A DNA stretch of 64,000 nucleotides, taken from contig NZ_JASZYT010000019.1 in assembly GCF_030316765.1 (NCBI RefSeq), positions 28,915-92,914 on the forward strand, written 5' to 3'. Below the pieces are notes generated by a model. It searched no databases and was not told where the DNA came from. It was given only the letters and a program-made list of their open reading frames with translations. The stretch comes from Variovorax saccharolyticus. GTDB taxonomy: Bacteria; Pseudomonadota; Gammaproteobacteria; Burkholderiales; Burkholderiaceae_C. The position numbers and the translations under genes are program-made. Positions 32,094 to 39,997 of this stretch are shown here, in pieces (the first letter of the stretch is position 1; each line of letters begins with the position of its first letter).

Positions 32094-34602
32094 GGAGGTT
32101 CTCCTTCGCTGTGATGACGGTTGCGCCGGGGTTCTTTCGTTCCGAGACCAGCTCGCGGAAAGCTGGCAGCCATCGGGCAGGCTCCGGTCCATGCTGCTCG
32201 ATGACCTCGCGCATCAGCCGCACGTTGGCGGTGCGACCGGAGATCACCTGCAGCGCGTCATCGAAGCCTTGCAGATCCAGCTGCGCGACCACACTGACGT
32301 GGTTCTGCTTGATGAGGAACTGCCGCGAACCCGGTTCGAGTTCCTGCTTGATCAGCGCGAACTCCCGGTCGGTGAGGCTGAAGCCTTCGGTGTATTCCGC
32401 GTGATCGGCTTCCGGATTCGGGAACAGGACCTTGGTCGGCGTCTGTTCCACGATCGCACGGGCGATGACGGAGTCCAGGACGTGGCTCGCGCTCTGCGTA
32501 AAGGTCACGATGCTGGCGTTCTTCTTGCGCCAGGTTTCCAGTCCGTTCTTCGCAAACCAGGCGAAGGCGGGGTCGTTCAACAGCTTGGCAAATTCGTCCA
32601 TCCAGCAGACCAGGGGTCGGCCATCGACCATGCGGTTGACCAGGTGGAACAGGTACATCGTCAGCGGTGCGCGGACGACCTCATGGTCGAGGAAGTCCGT
32701 GACGTCGAAGCCCACGAGCGCGTGGCGGTCCAGGACGGGCACCACCTCGTCCTCGGGATTGTCGAAGACCCAGGCGTAGTCGCCCTGCTCGGCCGCGCAC
32801 CAGGGCCGCAGGCGCGCATGCACGCCTTCCGGATCCGTCACGTCGAGGAACGCCGCCAGCCGCGACAGCCGGCGATAGGGCATCTCCAGCCGCAGGGTGC
32901 CCCGGAGCGCCTGAGCCAGATCCTCCTCCTGCCGGACGGTGAGCCCATCCGTCGGACTGCGCAATACCAGCCGGCGCAGCCATTGCCGCATGAATTCGAC
33001 GTTGTCAGCCACCGCATCATCGAGCTGAAGCGGATTGCAACCGGTCGGAACGCCGTTCTTGAGCGGGAGGTAGCGCCCGCCCAACGCACGGACCAGGATG
33101 TGAAGCCCCTCGTCCTTGTCGAAGATCACCTGCGTGGCGTCGAGCCGGTTGCAGATCGCGACCATGCAAAAGCCGAGCAGGGTGGTCTTGCCAGTCCCCA
33201 CCGGCCCCACGCCGGTGACATGCCCGACGTCGCGGCGGCTGCCGCCGTCGGCGCGGCGCGGATCGCTCGCGTGCAGCGAGAAGAAGAACGGCGAGCCGGC
33301 GCGGGTCACGAACAGGGCAAGCGCATCGCCCCAGTAGTTGCCGGTCGCCCGTCCGGTCGGGAAGTTGTGGAAGGGAGACATCCCCGCGAAGTTGCGGCTC
33401 GTGATCGGCGCCTTCCTCGGGCGGTACGCGAAATTGCCGGGCAGCTGGGCCCAGAAGGCGGCCTCGAGCGCGAGATCTTCCCGCGCGACCACCATGCCCG
33501 TGTCACCCAGCAGGTAGCGGGCGCGCGCGACGTTGTCGTTGAGTTGCTTGATCCGCGCCAGAGCATGCGCATCACCCCGGCCATCGGAGGCCTGCGCCAG
33601 GACATGGAGCGTGAAATGGTGGTCGCCGACGACGAAACGGTTGCTCATCAGGTCGTCTAGCGCGTCCTTCAGTTCCTCGGCCTGCGAGACCGCCAGATCG
33701 CCCGCAGCGGCCATGCGGTGGTGCTGCCGGCTCATCATGTCGGTGGCGGTCCCCTTGCCGAGGAAGGTGAAGCTCTGGGTGAGAATGAACGGGAACGGCG
33801 CCGTCAACAGGGCACTGAACATGCCTGGCGCGCTCGGCGTCGGATACTCCTTGATGCCGAGGAATGCGCCGACTCGGGTCTGGGTGCCGGTGCGGTACTC
33901 CATCGCCTCGTTGCCGAAGAACGGCCGGCTGGTGGCCAGCACTTCGTTGAGCGGTGCGCGCGGCAAGGGCATGCGCTGCCACTCGCCGTTGATCAGCAGA
34001 CCGTGGAACTCCAGCAGGCTCGAGAACAGCACGTCGCTTCCCTCGCGCCGGTAGACCCCCAAGACCTCGGGGTCGTAGCGCTCCAGCGCAGCCAAGAGTT
34101 CCTGGCGCTTCTTGGCGCACTCGTCGAGCGAGTCATTCATCTCCGCCCGGACCCCGTCCGGATCGGTCCTGCGGAGCAGCCGCAGCGTGGCGTTGCCGAG
34201 GCGCGTCGGCTGGGGACGGAAGACCACGGAGAGGTACAGCTCGTTCACCATCAGGTGTTCGTCGGCCATCTGTCGCCGGTAGCGCTCGTCGATTTCCCGC
34301 GCGAAGCCGGCCACCGTGCGGCCCTGCGGCCAGGCGGACTCGCGACGCCGGATCACATGGGTCCAGAGCGCCAGGTTGGGCGATGCGATGTTGCGCCAGA
34401 GCACGTTCAGGCGCTCGTGCCAGTTGTTGAGGTCCTCGTCGTCCGCGCTCTCGAAGCTGGCGCCGGCCAGCCGCAGGGTCTGGACATAGTCGCCGGCGTG
34501 CGTGCGCGCGACGTGCGTGTCGAGGTGCGCGACCAGCGGAATCATGGCGGCCGCACTCGTCTCGCGACGCAGGAGGCGTTCCCTGGCCAGGCCGAGCGTC
34601 AT
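32086..34602 (-). CDS. virB4: VirB4 ATPase
   Basis: An 838-aa T4SS ATPase that powers pilus assembly and transfer. The N-terminal CagE/TrbE/VirB domain spans about 150-400. Walker A is GPVGTGKTTLLG near residue 465. Walker B (RPLVCWMDEFAKL) and the RAFT-like late motifs (FTQSASHVLDS) follow. The length is standard. It starts inside the virB3 stop (ATGA overlap). A longer frame reaches 34752 but overlaps virB3 and is not needed. Confidence 0.95.
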   Translation of the reverse strand: MTLGLARERLLRRETSAAAMIPLVAHLDTHVARTHAGDYVQTLRLAGASFESADDEDLNNWHERLNVLWRNIASPNLALWTHVIRRRESAWPQGRTVAGFAREIDERYRRQMADEHLMVNELYLSVVFRPQPTRLGNATLRLLRRTDPDGVRAEMNDSLDECAKKRQELLAALERYDPEVLGVYRREGSDVLFSSLLEFHGLLINGEWQRMPLPRAPLNEVLATSRPFFGNEAMEYRTGTQTRVGAFLGIKEYPTPSAPGMFSALLTAPFPFILTQSFTFLGKGTATDMMSRQHHRMAAAGDLAVSQAEELKDALDDLMSNRFVVGDHHFTLHVLAQASDGRGDAHALARIKQLNDNVARARYLLGDTGMVVAREDLALEAAFWAQLPGNFAYRPRKAPITSRNFAGMSPFHNFPTGRATGNYWGDALALFVTRAGSPFFFSLHASDPRRADGGSRRDVGHVTGVGPVGTGKTTLLGFCMVAICNRLDATQVIFDKDEGLHILVRALGGRYLPLKNGVPTGCNPLQLDDAVADNVEFMRQWLRRLVLRSPTDGLTVRQEEDLAQALRGTLRLEMPYRRLSRLAAFLDVTDPEGVHARLRPWCAAEQGDYAWVFDNPEDEVVPVLDRHALVGFDVTDFLDHEVVRAPLTMYLFHLVNRMVDGRPLVCWMDEFAKLLNDPAFAWFAKNGLETWRKKNASIVTFTQSASHVLDSVIARAIVEQTPTKVLFPNPEADHAEYTEGFSLTDREFALIKQELEPGSRQFLIKQNHVSVVAQLDLQGFDDALQVISGRTANVRLMREVIEQHGPEPARWLPAFRELVSERKNPGATVITAKENLHA

Positions 34603-34979
34603 GACGGCCTCCCGGGAAGCACCACCTGGCCGGGCGGCCGGCGCCGGCGGCCGTCGGGGTCGGGCAGGTCCAGCGTCAGCGGGCTGTAGGAGCCGGCGCG
34701 CCAGTGCCGCAGGTTGCCTGCAAGCAGCGCCGGCAGGCGCGTGCGGCCCCACAGCTGCAGCAGGTCGAAGAAGCGGGGCTCGTACAGGCAGACCAGGTAG
34801 AGCACGCCGTGGATCGGCAGGAAGGCCAGCAGCCAGGCGAGGTTCTTCGTGACGATGAAGGACTCGGTCGTGATCACGACGTTGAACATCATGGCGGCGT
34901 AGGTGACTCCCCAGACCATCGACGGACGCGTCATGCCGACAAAGAGCGTGTCGGCGACGATGCCTTGGTTGCGGTCCAT
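34599..34979 (-). CDS. virB3: VirB3 inner-membrane protein
   Basis: A 126-aa protein: VADTLFVGMTRPSMVWGVTYAAMMFNVVI then a second hydrophobic segment (NLAWLLAFLPIHGVLYLVCLY). The GxTRPxM motif is typical of VirB3/TrbD. The C-terminal 60 residues (LWGRTRLPALLAGNLRHWRAGSYSPL) are longer than in minimal VirB3 but common here. It works with VirB4 at the channel base. The start lies 10 bp after virB2. Confidence 0.9.
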   Translation of the reverse strand: MDRNQGIVADTLFVGMTRPSMVWGVTYAAMMFNVVITTESFIVTKNLAWLLAFLPIHGVLYLVCLYEPRFFDLLQLWGRTRLPALLAGNLRHWRAGSYSPLTLDLPDPDGRRRRPPGQVVLPGRPS

Positions 34980-34989
34980 GTCGTCCACC

Positions 34990-35430
34990 TCAGACGCCGA
35001 ACATGCCGCGGATCCACGAGACGATCTGCGGCCCGCCGAACACCAGCACGGTGCCGAGCACGACTCCGACCATCCAGAACCAGCTGATGCGACCGAACCA
35101 GGCCATGACACCCGACACCATCACCGCGACCGCGGCCAGCGGCGTCAGGATCGCGACGAGTTGCGACTGGGTGGCGCTGGCGCCGGTCGCAAACGGGCTG
35201 CCGGCAATGGCAAGGCCCGGTGCCAGCGCCGCGACGGCCGTGCATGCGAGCCATAGCCCTGCGGCCGCGAGCGCACGCGATCCGAAAGCGCGACGGTCTA
35301 GGTCCGCAGTTCGAGCCGCACCAGTGTGCTGCCAATGTCCAGGGTCTTCAGATGCGTGACCAGCGTGTTCAGGTTGCGGTAGGTGCGTGGCCCGCGCGTT
35401 CCCATCACCGTCGATCGGCCGGCCCGCCAT
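34990..35430 (-). CDS. virB2: VirB2 major pilin precursor
   Basis: The conserved region is clear: a signal-like LAAAGLWLACTAVAALAPGLAIAGSPF, then two membrane helices (SQLVAILTPLAAVAVMVSGVMAWFG and WFWMVGVVLGTVLVFGGPQIVSW), ending GMFGV. The start is a puzzle. There is no ATG, GTG or TTG in frame between the stop of the upstream gene and the signal region. The nearest ATG is at 35430, inside the previous gene, giving a 60-residue basic leader. Either the pilin has an unusually long pre-sequence or it starts at a rare codon. Confidence 0.8.
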   Translation of the reverse strand: MAGRPIDGDGNARATHLPQPEHAGHASEDPGHWQHTGAARTADLDRRAFGSRALAAAGLWLACTAVAALAPGLAIAGSPFATGASATQSQLVAILTPLAAVAVMVSGVMAWFGRISWFWMVGVVLGTVLVFGGPQIVSWIRGMFGV

Positions 35431-35600
35431 GAGATGCGCGCCTGCAGGAGGTAGCGACCCGGTTCCTCTTCGACCACGATGAGCTCGTCGACCGTGCGCC
35501 GATGCAGCAAGTCGACGAGCTCGCGCGCGGTCAGTTCGTTGCGTGCGGGCGGTGTCTGGCTCGCTGGATTCCCCGGCGTGTCGCGACGCGTCGTTGCCAT
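35298..35600 (-). CDS. Small unknown protein at head of T4SS operon
   Basis: A 100-aa soluble protein from ATG 35600. The N-terminus is polar. The rest (LTARELVDLLHRRTVDELIVVEEEPGRY, LLQARISWRAGRSTVMG, RTYRNLNTLVTHLKTL) looks like a compact alpha-beta fold with a PRTYRNLNTLV segment common in small plasmid proteins of unknown role. A longer frame to 36131 is not protein-like. It overlaps the likely virB2 leader. Confidence 0.7.
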   Translation of the reverse strand: MATTRRDTPGNPASQTPPARNELTARELVDLLHRRTVDELIVVEEEPGRYLLQARISWRAGRSTVMGTRGPRTYRNLNTLVTHLKTLDIGSTLVRLELRT

Positions 35601-35664
35601 GGCTTTCCTTGTTTTCTCGGGAGGGCGCAGCATTGTGATCGAGGCGGCAGCGGGGCATGGTGCT

Positions 35665-36300
35665 CTACTCCAGGCGGCGAGGGGTGGCGGGATGCGGGCC
35701 CTCGCCGCCGGAGGGCGCGGCGAGGGACACCGGCGCCGCGCGAGGGGGCGCGGCCCGGCTGTAGACGTCCCACCAGCGGGTGGGCGGTGCAGGGCGCACG
35801 GTGCGCACCGTGCGGGCCTCTGCGGCCTCTGCGGCCTCTGCGGCAGGCGCGGCAGCGGAGGAGCCCACGGAGGAGGGAGCTGGGGCGGTGCTCTGCGTGG
35901 CGCGGGTGGCGGGCCGTTGTGCGGCGCCGAGCTCGCGCTCCAGCGCGTCAAGGTCCTGGAGCACGCGGGCGCGCTGGGCATCCACCTCGTCCACGCCAGC
36001 CGTGTCTCTGGCGGCCAGGCGTTCGGCGCGGCGCCTGGCGAGCGCATCCGCAGCTTGCCTCGTGTGTGTCCATTCGGCACGCAGGATCCGAACCCGCTCG
36101 GTGTCGCGTGCGACCTGCTCGACGGCCGCAACCCGCGGACGGTCGTCGGGTCGTCCGTCTGGAGGCGCGCCGGTGATGGAGGGGTCCGCTGCCAGGACGG
36201 GCCCGCCGGCGAAGAAGAGCAGGAGCGCGAGACAGCCCACTCCCGAAGGCCTTGACCGGCCCTTCAAGCCTTCCCTGCATTGATGCGAAGCCGCTTCCAT
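35665..36300 (-). CDS. Exported coiled-coil protein, first gene of T4SS operon
   Basis: A 211-aa protein with a signal peptide (about residues 1-37, ending LLLFFAGGPVLAADPS). A helical, Arg/Ala/Asp-rich segment follows (AAVEQVARDTERVRILRAEW, RRRAERLAARDTAGVDEVDAQRARVLQDLDALERELG), then a low-complexity Ala/Pro tail. No lysozyme fold is visible, so it is not VirB1. It is probably periplasmic and specific to this transfer system. It is the first gene leftward from the divergent control region. Confidence 0.65.
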   Translation of the reverse strand: MEAASHQCREGLKGRSRPSGVGCLALLLFFAGGPVLAADPSITGAPPDGRPDDRPRVAAVEQVARDTERVRILRAEWTHTRQAADALARRRAERLAARDTAGVDEVDAQRARVLQDLDALERELGAAQRPATRATQSTAPAPSSVGSSAAAPAAEAAEAAEARTVRTVRPAPPTRWWDVYSRAAPPRAAPVSLAAPSGGEGPHPATPRRLE

Positions 36301-36653
36301 GGGGCGCACTTTTCCACAGCGCAAAATCGACAGTCAAGACTTTTTGAAGGTCTATTTTGCTATGGTTTGTGGTAGCAGCTATCGACTTTGGATTTGAATG
36401 GGACTACGCTGCCCTCACGGAGCGCGCCGTGACGGCAGGCGGCCCGTCGAGCCCGGGAACAATCGCGAAAGAATCTGCGATGGTTTTTCTGGGGGATGTG
36501 CTGAAGAGGCCGTCCCGGTCGAGGGTATGGATCGATCGTAGGGCGACATCCGGGGTGGCTCAACGGGCCTCTCGCTGTGCCGCCGCAAGATGGGCAACAG
36601 AAGGTTTCCCGGGTGTCGGTCAAAGGTTCTCAAAGTCGCAAAAGGAGCCGCAC
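36301..36653. promoter_or_regulatory. Divergent control region between T4SS and par operons
   Basis: An AT-rich island (36320-36400) in GC-rich DNA. On the minus strand TTGACT (36337-36332) could be a -35 for the T4SS operon, though no good -10 follows. On the plus strand TCGACA (36328-36333), then 17 bp, then TCTATT is a possible par promoter. TAGCAGCTA at 36373-36381 resembles the core of the IncP KorB operator (TTTAGCSGCTAAA). The two operons meet here and the par operon encodes KorB- and KorA-like proteins, so joint repression is likely. Confidence 0.5.
36373..36381. promoter_or_regulatory. KorB-operator-like core TAGCAGCTA
   Basis: A near-palindrome matching seven or eight of nine positions of the inner KorB operator (TAGCSGCTA). 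It lies in the AT-rich divergent promoter region upstream of parA. The outer bases do not match, so it is only a candidate. Confidence 0.3.
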
Positions 36654-37439
36654 ATGCACGTGGTGGTCCTCTCGAATCAGAAGGGCGGCGTGGGCAAGTC
36701 GACCTTGAGCGTTCTGCTGGCCCAATGGCTTGCGGAGCGTCATCGGCTGCGCGTTGGCGTGATCGACCTCGACACGCAGGCCAATGCGTCGAAGTCGCTG
36801 GTGCGCTTCGACAGCGGTCGCGCGGCGGCGACCTTCTTCGCGTCGCGCGGCCCGGCATCTGCGCGCGCGGAGCCGGCGTCGATCACCCTGTTTCCGGGTT
36901 CGAAGGGCCTCGCGGACCTCGAACTCGCGCGACCGGAGTTCATCCTGCCCGCGTTCCGCAGCCAGGTCACAGCGCTCGGCGGATGCTTCGACTTCGTCGT
37001 GATCGACACGCCGCCGGCGCTCGGCCTGCGCATGAGCGCTGCATTGATCGCCGCCACGCACGTGGTCTGTCCGATCGAGCTCGAGGAGTACAGCATCGAC
37101 GGCGTCACCGACATGCTCAAGACCGTCTTCGGCGTTCGGCGGCGCTACAACCCCGGGTTGCGGCTGGCGGGCCTGGTGGCGAACCGCTTCAATCCGCACT
37201 CGGTGCGCCAGAAGGCGGCCCTGCGCGACCTGGTCGCGCACTACAGCGAGTTCGTGCTGCCGGCCAAGATCTCCACGCGCTCGGCAATTCCCGAAGCCCT
37301 CGCCGCCGGTGTGCCGGTCTGGCGACTGGCGCGCAGTTCGGCGCGCGACGCGGCCGCCGAGGTGTCCGTGGTGTTCGACCTTGTCATGCAACGCATCGAG
37401 GGCGTCGAAGCACCGGTGGCGTTGCCGGAGCGTGCCTGA
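36654..37439 (+). CDS. parA: ParA partition ATPase
   Basis: A 261-aa Walker-type ATPase (IncC/ParA type) with no N-terminal DNA-binding extension. The deviant Walker A is LSNQKGGVGKSTLS (residues about 6-19). GVIDLDTQANAS and VVIDTPPALG are the A' and B motifs. It moves plasmid or ICE copies with the ParB that follows. AAAGGAG lies 8 bases before the ATG at 36654. The extended frame upstream is not protein-like. Confidence 0.95.
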   Translation: MHVVVLSNQKGGVGKSTLSVLLAQWLAERHRLRVGVIDLDTQANASKSLVRFDSGRAAATFFASRGPASARAEPASITLFPGSKGLADLELARPEFILPAFRSQVTALGGCFDFVVIDTPPALGLRMSAALIAATHVVCPIELEEYSIDGVTDMLKTVFGVRRRYNPGLRLAGLVANRFNPHSVRQKAALRDLVAHYSEFVLPAKISTRSAIPEALAAGVPVWRLARSSARDAAAEVSVVFDLVMQRIEGVEAPVALPERA

Positions 37440-38356
37440 TGGAGCGCCTTGAATCGCTCGATCTCAGTGGCTTGGCCCAGTTCAAGGCGAGCGCCTTGCT
37501 CGCGTCGGTCGGGGCAGGCGACGACTCGGCCGTGGCTGCGCCGATGCAGTTGGCACTGTCGCGGATCGACCTCGATGCGGCCCAGCCCCGCCGAACGGTC
37601 AGCGAGGCGTCGCTGGCCGAGCTGGCGCGCTCCATCCGCCTGCACGGCGTGCTCGAGCCGATCTCGGTGCGCTCGCATGCGCAGATCGAGGGACGCTTCG
37701 TGGTCAACCGCGGCGAGCGCCGGCTGCGCGCGAGCCGCCTGGCGGGGCTGAGCACGATCCCGGCCTTCCTCGACGAGCGTCACGATCCGTACGCGCAGGC
37801 GGCGGAGAACCTGCATCGCGAGGACATGTCGCCGTTCGACCTGGCCCGCTTCATCGCCGAACGCGAGCGCGAAGGGCAGGCGAGGGCGGAGATCGCGCGA
37901 CGCCTCGGCAAGCCACGCTCCTTCATCACCGAGGCTGCCGCCCTGATCGATGCGCCGCCGCCGGTGCGCGAAGCCTTCGACCAAGGACGACTCGGCGCGG
38001 ACCTGCGCGTGCTGTACCGGCTCGCGGGTGCCATGAAAGCACGACCACACGACACCGCCGCGCTGCTCGCGAGCGCGGACCCGATCAGCCGCGCCAACGT
38101 CGAGTCGGTCTTGGCGCACACGCGGGACCGCGAGGGAGAGGCCGGGGGGCCCGCTGCGCGAGACGGCGTGGCGCGCCCGGCGCGCATCGCCAGTGCGGGC
38201 CGCACCGTGCTGGTGGTGGAGCACGCCGGGCGTCGGGGTTCCCTGCGCCTGAAGGCCCATGACAAGGACGTCGGCGAGGTGCGCTTCGGGGACGGTAGCC
38301 GCACGCTCGTTCGGCTCGCCGAGCTGCGACCCCTGTGCTGGGCGACGGAGGAGTAG
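37439..38356 (+). CDS. parB: KorB-like ParB partition protein
   Basis: A 305-aa ParB. Residues about 37-130 are the ParB/Srx domain (LDAAQPRRTVSEASLAELARSIRLHGVLEP, VVNRGERRLRASRLAGL, AQAAENLHREDMSPFDLARF). Residues about 155-180 hold the helix-turn-helix (RAEIARRLGKPRSFITEAAAL). The C-terminal segment (GRTVLVVEHAGRRGSLRLK) resembles the SH3-like dimer domain of KorB. The ATG overlaps the parA stop by one base (TGATG). It probably also acts as a repressor, as in IncP. Confidence 0.9.
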   Translation: MERLESLDLSGLAQFKASALLASVGAGDDSAVAAPMQLALSRIDLDAAQPRRTVSEASLAELARSIRLHGVLEPISVRSHAQIEGRFVVNRGERRLRASRLAGLSTIPAFLDERHDPYAQAAENLHREDMSPFDLARFIAEREREGQARAEIARRLGKPRSFITEAAALIDAPPPVREAFDQGRLGADLRVLYRLAGAMKARPHDTAALLASADPISRANVESVLAHTRDREGEAGGPAARDGVARPARIASAGRTVLVVEHAGRRGSLRLKAHDKDVGEVRFGDGSRTLVRLAELRPLCWATEE

Positions 38357-38360
38357 ACCG

Positions 38361-38684
38361 ATGCGACACACACGCCACGACATTGCGGTGCGACCGCTGG
38401 CGCTGAGGGTGCTGTGGGGGGCATGCTTCGTGGCCCTGCAGTTCGTGCGGATCGCCTGCTGTGCCTTGCTGGTGCTGATCGAGCCGCTGCTGCGTGCGAC
38501 CCTTGTGCCGATCGCCTTCCTGGGATTCCTGGTGACGCTGATCTTCGGCTTCCTGATCGGCGACCCCCGCTTTCCGCGCTGGGGCATGCTCGCGTTTTCG
38601 GTTGGCGCCCTGATGCTCTATTGGCTATTCTTGGGGCTGATGAGCCTGTTCATGACCCTGCCCCCCGACCGTGACTGTCGTTGA
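38361..38684 (+). CDS. Small polytopic membrane protein in par operon
   Basis: A 107-aa protein with three hydrophobic segments (LRVLWGACFVALQFVRIACCALLVLIEPLL, LVPIAFLGFLVTLIFGFLIG, MLAFSVGALMLYWLFLGLMSLFM). It starts 5 bp after parB and overlaps the repressor gene by 14 bp, so it belongs to the par operon. In IncP, small Kle/Kil membrane proteins occupy a similar position, but no sequence likeness can be claimed. Confidence 0.7.
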   Translation: MRHTRHDIAVRPLALRVLWGACFVALQFVRIACCALLVLIEPLLRATLVPIAFLGFLVTLIFGFLIGDPRFPRWGMLAFSVGALMLYWLFLGLMSLFMTLPPDRDCR

Positions 38685-38976
38685 CCGCCACCTGCTTGAT
38701 CGCGTCGCGCGTGAGCGGCGTTTCGACGACCGCACGATGCAGATTGCGCGCCGCCTGTTTCTCGAGGGTCACAAGCCCAAGCGGCTAGCGACCGAGTACG
38801 GCGTGATCCACCAGCGTATCTACGCCATCCGCAGGCTGGTGCAGGCGGCCGTGAATGACTTCCGTCTCCCCGAAGGATGGACCGAGGTGACGTTGCAGGG
38901 GCCCGCCGACCTGGTGCATGCGACCGCCGCACTGTTCGACGAACAGATGCGCATGCGAGAGGGATCGGACACCTAG
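38671..38976 (+). CDS. TrfB/KorA-like transcriptional repressor
   Basis: A 101-aa DNA-binding protein with a TrfB-type helix-turn-helix (QIARRLFLEGHKPKRLATEYGVIHQRIYAIRRL, residues about 23-56). KorA/TrfB proteins repress partition and transfer operons in IncP plasmids and cooperate with KorB. The start is the GTG at 38671, within the end of the previous gene. There is no close ATG, and translation is likely coupled. Its targets are probably the divergent region at 36301-36653. Confidence 0.8.
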   Translation: MTVVDRHLLDRVARERRFDDRTMQIARRLFLEGHKPKRLATEYGVIHQRIYAIRRLVQAAVNDFRLPEGWTEVTLQGPADLVHATAALFDEQMRMREGSDT

Positions 38977-39041
38977 GTCCCGGCCTCGGGACCCCCTGAG
39001 ACGGCGCATGGAGCCGGCGCGAGCGCGATCGCGCGCGGCGC

Positions 39042-39566
39042 CTATCTCAAGAAATCCTGCAGGGACTTCCCGGCGTCGAGTTCGGCCTTGAGCCAGCCAG
39101 GTTTCGGGCCGCGACCGGTCCAGGAGTGGCCGGCATCGTCACGGTAGGTGACCTTCGAGGGCGCGCGCTTGAGCTTGCGCGCGGGCTTGGCCGGCTTCGT
39201 CGCCCCAACGGCTTGTGCCGGTGCGGCGCTCGCGGCGCTCACGCCCGCGCGGAACTCCGCGAGCGATCGGCCCGATGCCAGCGCGTCGCGCAGCCAGCGC
39301 GGACGCGGTCCGCGACCCGACCACGCATTGCCATCACCGTCCGCGAACGCGGGGCGGGCGTTGGCCCCTTTCGAACCCGTTGCGCGCGTGCGCTTCGAGG
39401 TTGAAGCGCGGGACTCGAGTCCGAGGTGCGCAGCAGTCAATCCATAGTGCGCGATCGCGACCTTGATGCGTTCGATGACGCCCTTGACTTCGGTGTTGCG
39501 CAGGGCTTCCGCCTGCTTTTGCAACTGTTCGATCTGCTTCTGGATCTGCTTGAACGTTTGTGCCAT
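39042..39566 (-). CDS. H-NS family protein with two DNA-binding modules
   Basis: A 174-aa H-NS homologue. The N-terminal coiled coil (TFKQIQKQIEQLQKQAEALR, 4-23) gives dimerisation. Two copies of the C-terminal AT-hook-like module follow: residues about 73-105 (DGNAWSGRGPRPRWLRDALASGRSL) and 139-173 (AGHSWTGRGPKPGWLKAELDAGKSL). Normal Burkholderiales H-NS has one. Such proteins silence AT-rich foreign DNA, and plasmid copies can keep plasmid genes quiet in a new host. It is convergent with the repressor gene. Confidence 0.9.
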   Translation of the reverse strand: MAQTFKQIQKQIEQLQKQAEALRNTEVKGVIERIKVAIAHYGLTAAHLGLESRASTSKRTRATGSKGANARPAFADGDGNAWSGRGPRPRWLRDALASGRSLAEFRAGVSAASAAPAQAVGATKPAKPARKLKRAPSKVTYRDDAGHSWTGRGPKPGWLKAELDAGKSLQDFLR

Positions 39567-39997
39567 TGCTTGCTGAATTGGAATTGTCGAGATGCGCAGC
39601 TTACTCCGAAGTGATCTCAGTCATTGACAAATGTCCACGTTCATTCATTTGAATTGGAGGCGGCAACTCCTTTCTCATTGAACGACTTCCTCGGGTGCGA
39701 AGGCTCCTGCGGCGGTATTGAGCCATCGCACGAGCTTTTCGATCTGCGCGCCGCGTTGCAATCAAGGCCATGCGAAGGTGTCACGCAGCAAGGCCTCGTC
39801 AAGCCCCTGCTCTGCGACCGTGCAGTGTGACGCGCTTTGCTCCAGCCTCGCAGATGCACGTCGATGATCGAGCAAGGGTCGGTTTGCGCCTTGGTGCGAA
39901 CCGCAACCGTGGTTCAGGCGTGACCGGCCCGGGCGCGATGGGGACGTTCTGCCTTGGGAGTGCCTTCTGCGCAGTCCGCAGGTCGGCTGCCCTCGGC
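39567..39997. other. Gene-free region between recombinase and H-NS
   Basis: About 430 bp containing the H-NS upstream region. The 39580-39680 part is AT-richer (TTGACAAATGTCC at 39623, on the plus strand). No gene recognised. Confidence 0.45.

Noticed and set aside
35665..36300. VirB1 lytic transglycosylase at the head of the T4SS operon
   Set aside because: The protein is a Pro/Ala-rich coiled coil with no lysozyme-like Glu motif.
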